Source: Siphonodentalium dalli (Eukaryota > Mollusca > Scaphopoda > Gadilida > Siphonodentaliidae). From it: DNA of 64,000 bases. The notes under the pieces are model-generated. The model made no database searches, was not told the origin of the DNA, and saw only the letters and a program-made list of their open reading frames with translations. Positions 46,870-58,044 of the stretch are shown piece after piece (the stretch's first letter is position 1; each line of letters starts with the position of its first letter). The translations under genes and the position numbers were made by a program. The stretch lies in NCBI GenBank assembly GCA_032622095.1, contig CP136069.1, positions 126,189,450-126,253,449 of the forward strand, written 5' to 3'.

Positions 46870-47835
46870 GACCAAAACAATAAATACCTTTGATACCAAT
46901 GATAGTTGCATTTTACTTAAAAAAATTGTCCAACCCTGAAAAGTTAATTTTTGCCGATATTTATGTCAAGTTTGTGAGAGAAATATCCAATATTTCTGGT
47001 GATGTCAGTGGTGACAATAGAAACATTGATCCATGGTGCATCAGACATATAAGTATTCAATGTATATAATACAGATTAGCCAATTGTATATATCAACCAC
47101 AACTTGTAAGCCATTGCAGGACACCCTGGGACAATATTTACCATTTTTCATATTTTCGGCGGCCATTTTGGAAATGTTCTACACCAATTTCATTCCCATT
47201 GAATTAAAACATCCGTCCAATAAAATAAAGCACATAGTTGTTGACATTCTATATTAACATCCTGTGTGGTTTGTCGTTAAAATGATTATCAAGACCGTCT
47301 TGCAAAAAAATCGAAAATTTCACCCCTCTTTTTCAAATCCTCTTTCTGTATCTATTACTGAACCCTCGTCAATGGCAAATGTCTTAAAATGACGCTATAA
47401 TATCACGCTTGACGACTGTCTCAAAAACATTGCCATTTACTAATGATTAATGTGAAGAAAAATGGAAGATATGGTGAAATATTAATTAAATTTCCTATTT
47501 TCGTGCATATGACGTCATTTTTCGGCGGCCATTTTCATTTTTTTTCGAAATTATTTGCCGTCATTTTGAAGAAGGACATCATACCAACAAAATGGCATAC
47601 ATTTTGTCTGTGTCTTTTGCTAACAACCGATCTATTACAACGATTAAATACATCTGGTCGGAGTTAGAGGAAATGGCGGCCATCTTGGATTCAAATGGCT
47701 CTAGCACCCAGTAGGGCCACCTTTATTTTTCGGTGAATTCCGGATTCTTTATCTGGATACCATAGGGAACAATAAAAATAAGGTTATTTGTAATCATCAG
47801 GGGGGTGCAGGTGGACCTTATTGTCTCCCCGACTA
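46870..47835 (-). repeat. Right arm of the foldback element
   Basis: Reverse complement of about 42191-42560 plus 43010-43530. The 361-bp duplication of the left arm is single here. Confidence 0.75.
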
Positions 47836-48145
47836 TTTTGTCCGGAAAGTGTTTTGGACAGGTCAAATCGTGACCCCGACCTGACCTTGATCTTCAAAAT
47901 GGTCAATTCAAGGTCAAATCGGTTAAAACTGGCGGATTTAGACGAAATTTGATAGATAGGGGCTGTATTGGACGGGTCAAATCGTAACCTCGACCTGACC
48001 TTGACCTTCTAAATGGTCAACTCAAGGTCAAATCAGGTATAATTTTGCATGTGACCGTGTCCTTGCTCGTATACGCTCATATAGAGTCATGTTTCGGGCA
48101 AAGAAATGCCTAAATAGCCATGACGAAGTCGGGCCCACCAGCTAG

Positions 48146-49200
48146 TAACATAGAAGACAGGTAAAATTGTGGGTAGAATCGCGATTTCGAGATGCGCATG
48201 TTAACGGGATCTGTTTATTGAATAAAATGTGCTCTGCCTCGTGTCACACAGACCCGACCCAGTGAACTATATAACGTAGATAGTGCCTCCGGGACCTACC
48301 ATATTCCACATATACACGCATCTTGCACCATGCCCGTTCTAACTGAGATGATGCTTAATTTGGCATCGAGAATATTCCGAGTGAAACACCTCCAAAACAA
48401 AGTAACTAGATCCGACAAAGCATCGCGTGTGATAGACCCGTTACGTGTCACATATGGTCATGTTATAGCCTATAATGTAGACAGTAAGTGCTATAGACTA
48501 CAATGTATGTCGCTGTGATTAAGCGAAGACGACACAACGCGTCCAGTCATGTCTGGATTCTGCCCCGCAGGGACAAATAACGTTTTTACGTCACGACACC
48601 ATAACTACCTTCAATTAGCTAACATATGGAACTGAACTAATATTAACATTTGCAGGATATATTCATAAAACTTACTGTTTATCAATAAATAAATACTTCA
48701 GTGGTCCATTGCCACATATATCGGAAGTTGTGATGTATTAAATTCGTTTAATTGCTGATTCCGCGATTTTGTGAAACCACTGCCGGAAGTCACGTGATTT
48801 TTCCACCAAAAAATTCTACTTTTACGGTATACTGTAATTTATGTGTGACGGCACAAGTACGCGCGCCCACCTGTTACCTATACACGACCCGAGCTCGGGC
48901 GCGCAAGCGCGCCGAGCGGGGTCGTTACTAATGTGCACACATTTGTTCCACTATAATTGTATGACTATTCGGTGCATTAAGGTTTCGGCCATTATCGGCG
49001 CTTACCGGAGAATCGATTTCGAAATGACACATCGCGATTATTTATAGTAGGTTTTCATCCTTCTAGATGGCTATACTAGCTATGTTGTGCATTTGAAGAC
49101 GTTTTAAGTGGGAACCGATAGATGATTTGTATACCGGTTCGTCTATACATATCGATATTATGACACAAGTGAAAATTAACATGTGAAAACATCGACGACT
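48146..49200. other. No gene seen; GC-rich hairpin at 48887-48926
   Basis: The hairpin has stem CGACCC...GGGTCG and apex GGGCGCGCAAGCGCGCC, giving a GCAA loop. The frames at 48330 and 48841 have no recognisable domain. Confidence 0.4.
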
Positions 49201-49204
49201 TTTC

Positions 49205-49880
49205 TATTTCTGACCACCAATTTGGCCACCATCTTGGATGTGAGTATGAACAGCCAAACTCAAACGAATACGCCGTATCACTGCTCCGTGCGCATACTTG
49301 AATGGTATAATCCGCGTAACAATAACGCCCATTGTCAGAAAGTAAAGAAATACAGGTGTTTTAAAATGTATGTCACCATTTTAGCCGCCATCTTGGATTT
49401 GGGAACAATTTATTGGATGTAATGTAAGGCAATTACTTCGTCTCAGTATTCCCAACTCAACTGTAAGCATGGGTGGAGTTGTCATGACAATAAGGCCCAC
49501 TGATGTGAATATGAGGGATTTTCGGTGATTTTTCAAAATATGTCCACCATTTTGGGCGCCATTTTTGATTTGGGAGCATTTTATTGGATGAGATATAAGG
49601 AAATTATTTCGCCTCAGTAATTCCTACCCATACCAGTAAGCATTGATTGAGCTGTCGTGACAATAACGCTCACTGATGTGAAAATCAACAATTTGCGGCG
49701 ATTTTGCGGCGAATTTTCAATTTCTGGTCTCCATTTTGGCCGCCATATTGGATTTGGATGAATATTCGTATAACTCTAGTATAAGAGGATTCATAGTCGG
49801 GGTATTTCTTACACATATGTATGCATTCATGGAGTTATAATAACAATAACACCAACATAATCCGATGCTCAGATCAATGA
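49205..49880. repeat. Tandem repeat, about 175-bp unit, four copies
   Basis: Each unit starts with a CCATTTTGGCCGCCATCTTGG-like box (about 49208, 49378, 49550, 49730), then TTTATTGGATG and ACAATAACGCC(C/A)ACTGATGTG. The copy at about 49385 has GCCGCCATCTTGG exactly. Confidence 0.75.
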
Positions 49881-49884
49881 GCTG

Positions 49885-50400
49885 GACGAATTAGTGGTGT
49901 AAAACGCCGAATATTCAGACCGAAAGTCGGCCGGTGTTCCCGGGGGTTTCAAACCGCACCTAGGGTTTGTTGCGTTTTTCGGTAGATTAGAAGCCGAAAT
50001 ATCGCCAGTTCGAATGCCTATGTTATGGTGATATACCCCACCAAATATATATGCAGAAAGAACAGGCCATTGGTCCATTATGGGAGCGTAATTCTTTTCC
50101 TAAAATGTGGCGAAAATGCAGAATATTCAGACCTAATGTCCGCCGGTGTATCCCGGAGTTTCAAACCGCACCTAGGATTTGCTGCGTTTTTCGGTAGAAT
50201 GAAAGCACAACTGAGACCAGTTCAAAGGCATGTGTTACGGTGATATACCCTACGACATATAGTTATTAGGAGCGCAATTCTTGTCACAAAATAAGATGGG
50301 GTTTCAAACCGCACCTACAATTTGTTGCGTTTTGTATGTGGATTAAAAGCACAAAGGACCCCATTTCTGGGACAAATGTCATCGTATTCTACCCCACAAT
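49885..50400. repeat. Tandem repeat T, about 205-bp unit, about 2.5 copies
   Basis: Units carry GAATATTCAGACC, TTTCAAACCGCACCTAGG, TGCGTTTTTCGGTAGA and GGTGATATACCC. A further dispersed copy is at 58045-58345. Confidence 0.75.
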
Positions 50401-51340
50401 AGGCTTATGTTGAAATACAAAAATTTGATCCAAGTCAAAAGAGTTTAAATCCAACTTAGGATTTGTTTTATTAAAGAGAATTTAATATGATCATACGCAA
50501 GCGTAATTAACGAACCAAAGCTAAAACAATCACATAGGGGTTTCTGCATGTAGCCTTTAAAACAATTCTTGTCAAAATCACTTTATAGATTCCCACCAAA
50601 TAAGATTCAAAGGCATAAGGCTTATGTTTGGTTGGGTAATTACAAATAGTTGTTGTCGAGAGTGCATGGAACAGAAACTGAAACTCCGCTTTAGATACTC
50701 AGGTTGTTCTTTTCATTCATGACATGTTATCATGTCGATTTCAACGATAGTCGACAAACAACGTCATCGTGTAACTTTAACCATTGACCGAATTCGCGTG
50801 GAACTGAATGTATCTTCTGCTTTGTTCATAATTATGTATGTGTTTTCACTCTATTCAAGATTAATAAGATATATATGGATTATCAGATACATGTAATTAT
50901 GCAGACTTATGATAACAATCAAATCCATATTAAATATTATCTTATTTTCTTTCGCACGGTATAGTCTCTACAGAACCATGCAGTATTCATCAACTACTGT
51001 GCATCAGTTGGACAATAAAGCTTTGAGATACACGTATATAGATCGTGTTGAGTTGTGGTGATTTTAGTTTATTTAAAAAAATATTAAAACTTCCTAGGGT
51101 CGATGATTTGATCCAGTAGAGTGCCGGAGTAGACCCGTTAACAATTTATTATGGACCTACTTTTCCTTATAAATAAAAACAAATGATTTATGACGTTTAT
51201 ATAAATAGGAGAAGGTTGCACGTCGACTTGTTTGGGTTGGCCCCTTGACAGCCGGTTACGACATTAATGCTTTAAGCCCACCGATCTACTGTGCGACATT
51301 CGCGCTCGCGAAATCCAAAATAACAGCGTCGTATTACAGA
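50401..51340. other. No gene seen
   Basis: AT-rich sequence with no recognised repeat or frame. Confidence 0.3.
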
Positions 51341-51406
51341 CAAGAAAACCATAATCAGAAATGGTAACGCCCTCAAGATCATATTATTAGCCATAAATAT
51401 ATATTA
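51341..51406 (+). pseudogene. LINE C-terminal fragment, left of Helitron insertion
   Basis: GACAAGAAAACCATAATCAG followed by CTCAAGATCATATTA matches the LINE at about 59396-59445 (DKKPNVRNDNALKII). The fragment stops at A51406 where the Helitron dimer begins and continues after 52724. Confidence 0.6.
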
Positions 51407-52158
51407 CTAGAAGGTGACCCGACTTCGTCCGGGCTTTGATCTTGAATTGTCCATTTTGAAAGTCAAGGTCAAGTGGGGTCACGATTTGACCAGTACACAA
51501 CACTGCCCGGACAAAAGTACCCGACAAACGTGCCCGTCGAAATCCATCTGGTTTTACCCGATTTGACCTTGAATTGATCAGTTTGAAGGTCAAGGTCAGG
51601 TCGGGGTAACGATTTGACCCGTCCAAAACACTCAGTGGACAAAAGTAACCCTATGTATAAAATTTCGTCCAAATCCCATCAAAATTGGCGATTTGACCTT
51701 GAATTGACCCGATTTCAAGGTCAAGGTCACGTTGCACGGGCAAATGAATATGCTTATAAGACTCCCCATACGAAAGTACCCCCACATACCAAGTTTCATC
51801 GAAATCCCGTGATATTCGGGCGTTTGACCTTGAAATGACCCGATTTCAAGGTCAAGATCACGTCGCACGGGCAAATTAATAGGTTTATGCCACCCCCGAC
51901 CGAAGGTACCCCCACATACCAAGTTTCATTGAAATCCCGTGATATTCGGGCGTTTGACCTTGAAATTACCCGATTTCAAGGTCAAGGTCACGTCGCACGG
52001 GCAAATTAATAGGCCCATGTCACTCCTCACACCGAAAATACCCCCACATACCAAGATTCGTCGAATTCGGCTCGGCCGTTTTCGAGTCCATCGATTACAG
52101 ACAGACACACACACAGACACAGACACACACACACAGATCTTCCAAAATATATAATAGA
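51407..52158 (-). mobile_element. Non-autonomous Helitron, family A
   Basis: On the minus strand it begins TCTATTATATATTTTGGAAG (52158 downward), followed by GT-rich DNA, and ends with the hairpin CCCGGACGAAGTCGGG, TCACCTT and CTAG (51410-51407). TC start, 3' hairpin and CTRR end are the Helitron hallmarks. The interior has three to four diverged units of about 125 bp with AAGGTCAAGGTCA and CACATACCAAG(T/A)TTC. No protein gene is present. Confidence 0.75.
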
Positions 52159-52724
52159 CGAGCCGATGAGCCCGACGTTGTCCGGGCTATTCAAAAACCA
52201 ATTTTCAAGTCGATAGCTCTACCCAGCCCGACGTTGTCCGGGCTATTCAAAAACCAAATTTCAAGTCGATAGCTCCACACGTTTCCGAGATCCGGTCTGC
52301 GCATGCGCGAAGCTGGCGTCGCACGGGCTCGGCGACCCGATAAAATTCGTATCCGGGGCAAGATACATTCACACACCAAATTTCAAGTCGATAGCTCCAC
52401 CCGTTTCCGAGATCTGGTCTGCGCATGCGCGAAGCTGGCGTCGCACGGGCTCGGCGACCCGATAAAATTCGTATCCGGGGCAAGATACATTCACATAGCA
52501 AATTTCAAGTCGATAGCTCCACCCGTTTCCGAGATCTCGTCTGCGCATGCGCGAAGCGGGCGCCGCACGGGCTCGCCAATACGACAACGTCCACCGCCTG
52601 GTCAAACTACACACACGTACCAAGTTTCGTCCCGATCGGTCGAGAATCGTAGATTTGTATAAATGACATACAGACAAACATACATACAGACAAACAGACA
52701 GAGGTCTTCAAAATATATATGAGA
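52159..52724 (-). mobile_element. Non-autonomous Helitron, family A-like, tandem with neighbour
   Basis: On the minus strand it begins TCTCATATATATTTTGAAGA (52724 downward) and ends GCCCGGACAACGTCGGGC, TCATCGG, CTCG at the border with the next element. The last base pattern should be CTRR, so CTCG is a decayed or variant end. The 3' terminal 48 bp are duplicated inside (about 52170 and 52227). The interior has three 120-bp units with GCGCATGCGCGAAGCTGGCG. Confidence 0.65.
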
Positions 52725-53169
52725 TAATATAAGATATATTGGTTACATGAATGCATCGGTCCGCCTCAGAATTCCGTTAAAGCAACTAATCCTTCAAATT
52801 ATTACAAAAAACTACGGCGTATTACTGCAGGTTTCTCATTCACCACACCAGAAAGCTTCTAAATGCGGATCAAAAATCGGAGGCATTGTGATCCCACCAA
52901 GAGTGCATGGCCCAGCCACTGTTCATACCTAAACATCGAAAGCAATTAACGCGGTCATAATAGTTACATACTGCAACTATAAGACATCCAGCGAATACAC
53001 ACCCCACGAAAACCCGAAATGTGTTGTCCTGCGAGAAATCTCATCGCTATAGCTCAATTTGACACGGCCAGATTAGCTTCTTACAATATCCTAAAACGAT
53101 AAAGCTTCTCAAATCATCGGTATAGCCAACATAACATTCACGAACTTGGACATCGATACTTTCTAATCG
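52725..53169 (+). pseudogene. LINE fragments, right of Helitron insertion
   Basis: 52736-52800 (ATATTGGTTACATGAATGC, CAGAATTCCGTTAAAGC) matches the sequence after the LINE frame at about 59479-59520. The rest is eroded and not readable. Confidence 0.4.
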
Positions 53170-53590
53170 CTCTACATAAGCATGGTCAGACCTATCATCG
53201 AATACTGTAACTCTGCATGGAGCCCACATCACAAATATCAAAGCATTGTGTTAGAGAAATACAAAGAAAAGCAACGAAACTAGTTCGTCAAATCAAGACT
53301 CAATCTGATGTCTTTAAAATATCGAATATTTAGAGGAGATCTAACCGAGGTATATACACCGTTGAATGTTCATTACAATATCAATGCCTGTGACCTATTA
53401 GAAAGACATTCATCAGGGGGAACAAGAGGACATACTAAAAAGCTACAGATGCCCATGATTGTTAACAGGGCAATATGAAAATATTTCTTCACGCAGATGG
53501 TGGTAAATATAGCTGGAACTCTTTGTCAGACTTCGCTGTTTAGGCTCCGACACTCGATCAATTCAAAATATACATAGACTCATTCTTCTA
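53170..53590 (+). pseudogene. CR1-like LINE reverse transcriptase C-terminus
   Basis: Frame pieces read LYISMVRPIIEYCNSAWSPH (53170 on), then after shifts SLKYRIFRGDLTEVYTPLNV (about 53309 on), ERHSSGGTRGHTKKLQMP, FFTQMVVNIAGTL and APTLDQFKIYIDSFFY. This is the usual order of the CR1-type RT thumb and C-terminal domain (RP-LEY---W, RGD--EVY, RGH--KL, FF--RVVN-WN, FK--LD). At least two frameshifts and several stops mean it is dead. It belongs to a different LINE lineage from the zinc-knuckle copies at 14.7 and 59 kb. Confidence 0.75.
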
Positions 53591-53611
53591 TTATATAAGA
53601 TACTATATATA

Positions 53612-54555
53612 TCAGGTTAGCCCGCCACTGGCGGCATTCGTCCCATGGCTTTGTTCGAAAAAGCAATTGCAACAGGTTCCGAGACACTTGTGCTGCATTT
53701 GTACCAAATTTCGTCAGAAACATTACATTTTTTTTAATTATTTTGTTTTTATTTATTTTGGTTTTTTATTTTTTAATATGAATTTAATGTTTTTTAAATT
53801 TAATATATTTTTTTTCTGAATTGTTGTTTTATTTTTAAATTTTTTTTATTTTAAATTGTTTTAATTAAATTTTTTGTTTCTGGCGGAAAAATTAACCCGT
53901 AGAAATCCCCCCCCCCCCCTTCCTAGGAACGACAGACAACGCATTCTTTGTTTTTTCTCTTTTTTTATTTAACCTGCCCGTACCCGTCCTAATGTCGTGA
54001 AATCTCTCTGCATAATATTTCGAGCGATAACATTGCATTGAATTGAAAACAAACACTTCCCGTCGTGAAATCTCTCTACGATAACATTGCATTGAATTGA
54101 AAACAAACGCTTCCCGTCGGGAAATCTCTCCGCATAATATTTCGAGTCTGCCGTACCCGTCCTAATGTCGTGAAATCTCTCTGCATAATATTTCGAGCGA
54201 TAACTTTGCATTGAATTGAAAACAAACGCTTCCCGTCGTGAAATCTCTCTGCATAATATTTCGAGCGACAGGCTACAGACTCCCGTCATACAGATAAGTA
54301 GATAGCGAAAACGACGCTCTTTATATAGACACTGCGGAAAACGAACGCTCTTTATATATCAACGCTATTAACCCATAAGTGCCGATTGCGGTGATTTTGA
54401 TGATTGGGAAGGGAGAAACGGTGCTCTGAGCTTCTCCAAAACGCGATCACGGCGGTGTCCGTGGGATTTTACACTTATATACGAAATTTGAGCTCAATCT
54501 GTCCAACCGTTTCGATTCCATGAAGTACACACAAACACACACACACACACACATA
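53612..54555 (-). mobile_element. Helitron, family B, 5' end not found
   Basis: The minus-strand 3' end has hairpin GCCGCCAGTGGCGGGC, TAAC and CTGA (53615-53612), followed by T. The interior has a T-rich block, a C13 run (about 53907), a tandem repeat and a section (about 54310-54540) matching the other family B copy at 57230-57440. A family A Helitron is inserted at 54556 in its CA-rich 5' part, which may explain the missing 5' terminus. Confidence 0.6.
53985..54285. repeat. Tandem repeat around GTGAAATCTCTCTGCATAAT
   Basis: Five partial units contain GAAATCTCTC(T/C)(G/A)C, ATAATATTTCGAG and GAATTGAAAACAAAC. Frames on the minus strand (53892-54289) are repeat products. Confidence 0.75.
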
Positions 54556-55433
54556 TCTATTATATATTTTGAAAGATCTGTGTGTGTATGTGTTTGTTTG
54601 TTTGTGTGTGTGTGTGTGTGTGTGTGTTTGAAATCGATGGACTCGAAAACGACTAAGCCAATTTCGATGAAATTTGGTATTTGGATGTGTTTTCGGCCGG
54701 AGACGAACATAGGCATATTTATTTGTCCGTGCGAGGTCAACTTTTCACGTGCGGAGGTCAAATCTATTTTTACGCCGTTTTTGCGCTAATATATTTCAGT
54801 TCGGTGCTCACAAATCGATTCGATATAGCGCGAATAATAAATTGCCAGTCATATAATTTGCACGGTTAGAATCTGTGTGGCTTCATCTTTCCAACGATAT
54901 ATAATATGTATGTATCCGTTTTAGTTATCTGCCTCAATTATTAGGTACAAGTGGTACGATGCTTTTATCAGGATAAAATCAATGCGTAATTTCTATGACG
55001 TCGTCAGAGGTCATAAAGTTAGATTACGTTAACTCTCACCATGCCGATGCATTTGACTGTGTCGCGTTAACTCGTCACCGGCCGAGGTATCCGCAAATGA
55101 CATTGGGCTATATATCTCGGAAACGGGTATAGCTATCGACTTGAAATTTGGTATGTGAATGTATCTTGCCCCGGATACGAATTTTATCGGGTCGCCGAGC
55201 ACGTGCGACGCCAGCTTCGCGCATGCGCAGACGAGATCTCGGAAACGGGTTGAGATATTGACTTTAAATTTGGTATGTGAATGTATCTTGCCCCGGATAC
55301 GAATTTTATCGGGTCGCCGAGCACGTGCGACACCAGCTTCGCGCATGCGCAGACCAGATCTAGGAAACGGGTGGAGCAATCGACTTGAAATTTGGTTTTT
55401 TAATAGCCCGGACGAAGTCGGGTCACCTTCTAG
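54556..55433 (+). mobile_element. Non-autonomous Helitron A1, complete
   Basis: It starts TCTATTATATATTTTGAAAG after A55 and ends with CCCGGACGAAGTCGGG, TCACCTT, CTAG (55430-55433) before T. It is 878 bp. The interior has a GT microsatellite, GACTCGAAAACGACTAAGCC, then 110-bp units with GCCCCGGATACGAATTTTAT and CTTCGCGCATGCGCAGAC. The next Helitron starts at the very next base. Confidence 0.8.
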
Positions 55434-56123
55434 TCTATTATATATTTTGAAAGATCTGTGTGTTTGTGTGTGTGTTTGAAATCGATGGACTCGAAAACGA
55501 CTAAGCCAATTTCGATAAAATTTGGTATTTTAGGGTATTTTCGGCCGGAGACGAACATAGGCATATTTATTTGTCCGTGCGAGGTCAACTTTTCACGTGC
55601 GGAGGTCAAATCTGTTTTTACGCCGTTTTGCGCTAATATATTTCAGTTCGGTGCTCACAAATCGATACGATATAGCGCGAATAATAAATTGCCAGTCATA
55701 TAATTTGCACGGTTAGAATCTGTGTGGCTTCATCTTTCCAACGATATATAATATGTATGTATCCGTTTTAGTTATCTGCCTCAATTATTAGGTACAAGTG
55801 GTGCGATCTTTTATCAGGATAAAATCAATGCGTAAATTCTATGACGTCGTCAGAGGTCATAAAGTTAGATTACGTTAACTCTCACCCTTCGATGCATTTG
55901 ACTGTGTCGCGTTAACTCATCACCGGCCGAGGTATCCGCAAATGACATTGGGCTATATATCTCGAAAACGGGTGTAGCTATCGACTTGAAATTTGGTATG
56001 TGAATGTATCTTGCCCCGGATACGAATTTTATCGGGTCGCCGAGCACGTGCGACGCCAGCTTCGCGCATGCGCAGACGAGATCTCGGAAACGGGTTGAGA
56101 TATTGACTTTAAATTTGGTATGT
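55434..56123 (+). mobile_element. Helitron A2, 3'-truncated, head to tail with A1
   Basis: It starts TCTATTATATATTTTGAAAG directly after the CTAG of A1. It follows A1 to about 56123 and then joins an inverted copy. The CTRR end is missing. Confidence 0.75.
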
Positions 56124-56916
56124 GATTGCTCCACCCGTTTCCTAGATCTGGTCTGCGCATGCGCGAAGCTGGTGTCGCACGTGCTCGGCGACCCGATAAA
56201 ATTCGTATCCGGGGCAAGATACATTCACATACCAAATTTAAAGTCAATATCTCAACCCGTTTCCGAGATCTCGTCTGCGCATGCGCGAAGCTGGCGTCGC
56301 ATGTGCTCGGCGACCCGATAAAATTCGTATCCGGGGCAAGATACATTCACATACCAAATTTCAAGTCGATAGCTACACCCGTTTCCGAGATATATAGCCC
56401 AATGTCATTTGCGGATACCTCGGCCGGTGATGAGTTAACGCGACACAGTCAAATGCATCGAAGGGTGAGAGCTAACGTAATCTAACTTTATGACCTCTGA
56501 CGACGTCATAGAATTTACGCATTGATTTTATCCTGATAAAAGATCGCACCACTTGTACCTAATAATTGAGGCAGATAACTAAAACGGATACATACATATT
56601 ATATATCGTTGGAAAGATGAAGCCACACAGATTCTAACCGTGCAAATTATATGACTGGCAATTTATTATTCGCGCTATATCGTATCGATTTGTGAGCACC
56701 GAACTGAAATATATTAGCGCAAAACGGCGTAAAAACAGATTTGACCTCCGCACGTGAAAAGTTGACCTCGCACGGACAAATAAATATGCCTATGTTCGTC
56801 TCCGGCCGAAAATACCCTAAAATACCAAATTTCATCGAAATTGGCTTAGTCGTTTTCGAGTCCATCGATTTCAAACACACACACAAACACACAGATCTTT
56901 CAAAATATATAATAGA
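56124..56916 (-). mobile_element. Helitron A3, inverted partner of A2
   Basis: Its 5' end (TCTATTATATATTTTGAAAG) is at 56916 and its 3' end is lost at the A2/A3 junction. A2 and A3 share variants absent from A1 (CCTTCGATGCATT, AACTCATCACC), so they form a recent inverted duplication. Confidence 0.75.
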
Positions 56917-56920
56917 TAGA

Positions 56921-57473
56921 CTAGCAGATTAGCTCGCCACTGGCGGGATTGGTCCCATGACTTTGGTCGATCCATTTTTTTTTTCAAGGTAACCCCGTAC
57001 AGGCACGCCGACAGTATGCTATCAAAAATATTCCCCGTCCCAATTTGACCATACATAAGAAATTTCACGTCGATGTCATCGCTGACGATCGCCCAAGGTC
57101 ATTTGTGGGTACCCGTTTCAAGGTCAATGTCACCTTGGTCCTTGGAAGCACTAAGTACGAAATTTCGTCTCGATATCCCCAGTTTCCGAGACGGTCGATT
57201 GAGCCGTATTTATACTCGTGTATATAAACGCTCGTTAACAACGACACCGCAGATGCGAACGCTCTTTAATAATTAACTCATTAACCCATCAATTCAAACG
57301 ACGGTGGCAGGGCGAAGGGTGAATGAGTGCTCGGACGTTCTCAGAAGCGGTGCGATGACACTTCTCGTGTGTTTTTACCCTTAGATAGCAAGTTTGGGCT
57401 CAATCGGTTGAGCCGTTTTCGAGTCTATAAAGGATATACACATTTATATACGGAAGTCTCAAAATATATAGGA
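56921..57473 (-). mobile_element. Non-autonomous Helitron, family B
   Basis: The minus-strand 3' end is CCGCCAGTGGCGAG, CTAATCTG and CTAG (56924-56921). The 5' end is TCCTATATATTTTGAGACTT (57473 downward). The interior includes GAACGCTCTTTAATAAT and TTGAGCCGTTTTCGAGTC. Only four bases separate it from Helitron A3. Confidence 0.65.
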
Positions 57474-58044
57474 AACGAGTTCGACGACAAGTAATATGTT
57501 CAAGTGACTCACAAGTAAATATCGAATGACGATACATATATTTGTAAACAAGCATTGCAAATAATGTTATTGGGACGAAAAGTCGCTAGACTTGTTCCGT
57601 ATTATGATTATGACGATGATGATTGTGATGATGATATGATTGATAGAACAAACCACTATTATGAAGATCGTGTCGTTATTTGTTTAAAATACGTATCAAT
57701 TGACATATACGCATCCGTTCCCCAATTAAAAGCAACACATTTCGATAATTTTAGGGGAACTCCGCGAATTCGGGGACATCCGCAAATAGACGTCCGCAAA
57801 TAGCGACCTACTGCGAATTGTCATATTATCTATTTATAAAATGCCCAGCGAACCACAGCTTTCTAAAATCTGTACCACAGTATAGACCCGAGGGGCGCTA
57901 ATAATAATTGGTGACGTCACAAAATCAGATATTGTCTATATACGACCCAAAGCGTCCGGCTTTGGTTCGTTATTATCTGGTACCTGTGATTCTGTGTTTC
58001 TTGTAAATATATCTCCAAGCCGTAACAGTCTCGACACATGTACA
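57474..58044. other. No gene seen
   Basis: A GAT-rich stretch at about 57605-57640 gives a short Asp-rich frame (57555-57803). It has no recognisable domain. Confidence 0.35.

Larger units (their letters stand above)
42188..47838. mobile_element. 5.6-kb foldback element, TAGTC ends
   Basis: The ends TAGTCGGGGAGCCAATAAGG (42191) and its near-complement ending at 47835 are followed inward by inverted arms matching for about 900-1,300 bp, including CCAAGATGGCCGCC phrases. TTT flanks both sides (42188-42190, 47836-47838), a possible 3-bp target duplication. The centre is two duplications and an inverted minisatellite. Short frames such as 42367-42588, 42639-42989 and 47443-47667 are arm by-products. 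A C15 run lies at about 42221. No transposase gene is present. Confidence 0.75.
42098..48145 (+). mobile_element. Helitron (family A) split by a foldback element
   Basis: The right end has the Helitron 3' signature: a short hairpin (GACGAAGTC, with mutated outer pairs) followed by CCCACCAG and CTAG at 48142-48145, then T. The 310 bp before it resemble the Helitron at 51407-52158 (phrases such as GACCTGACCTTGA and GGTCAAATCG). On the left, 42110-42190 has TGTCTGTTTGTCTGTTAAC and GGCGGATTTCAACGAAATTT, like the 5' part of the family. The exact 5' TC start is not certain. No RepHel is encoded, so the element is non-autonomous. Confidence 0.55.

Noticed and set aside
52247-56485. Many Arg/His-rich 60-120-codon frames on both strands
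   Set aside because: They repeat with the Helitron 110-120-bp units and occur in both orientations.
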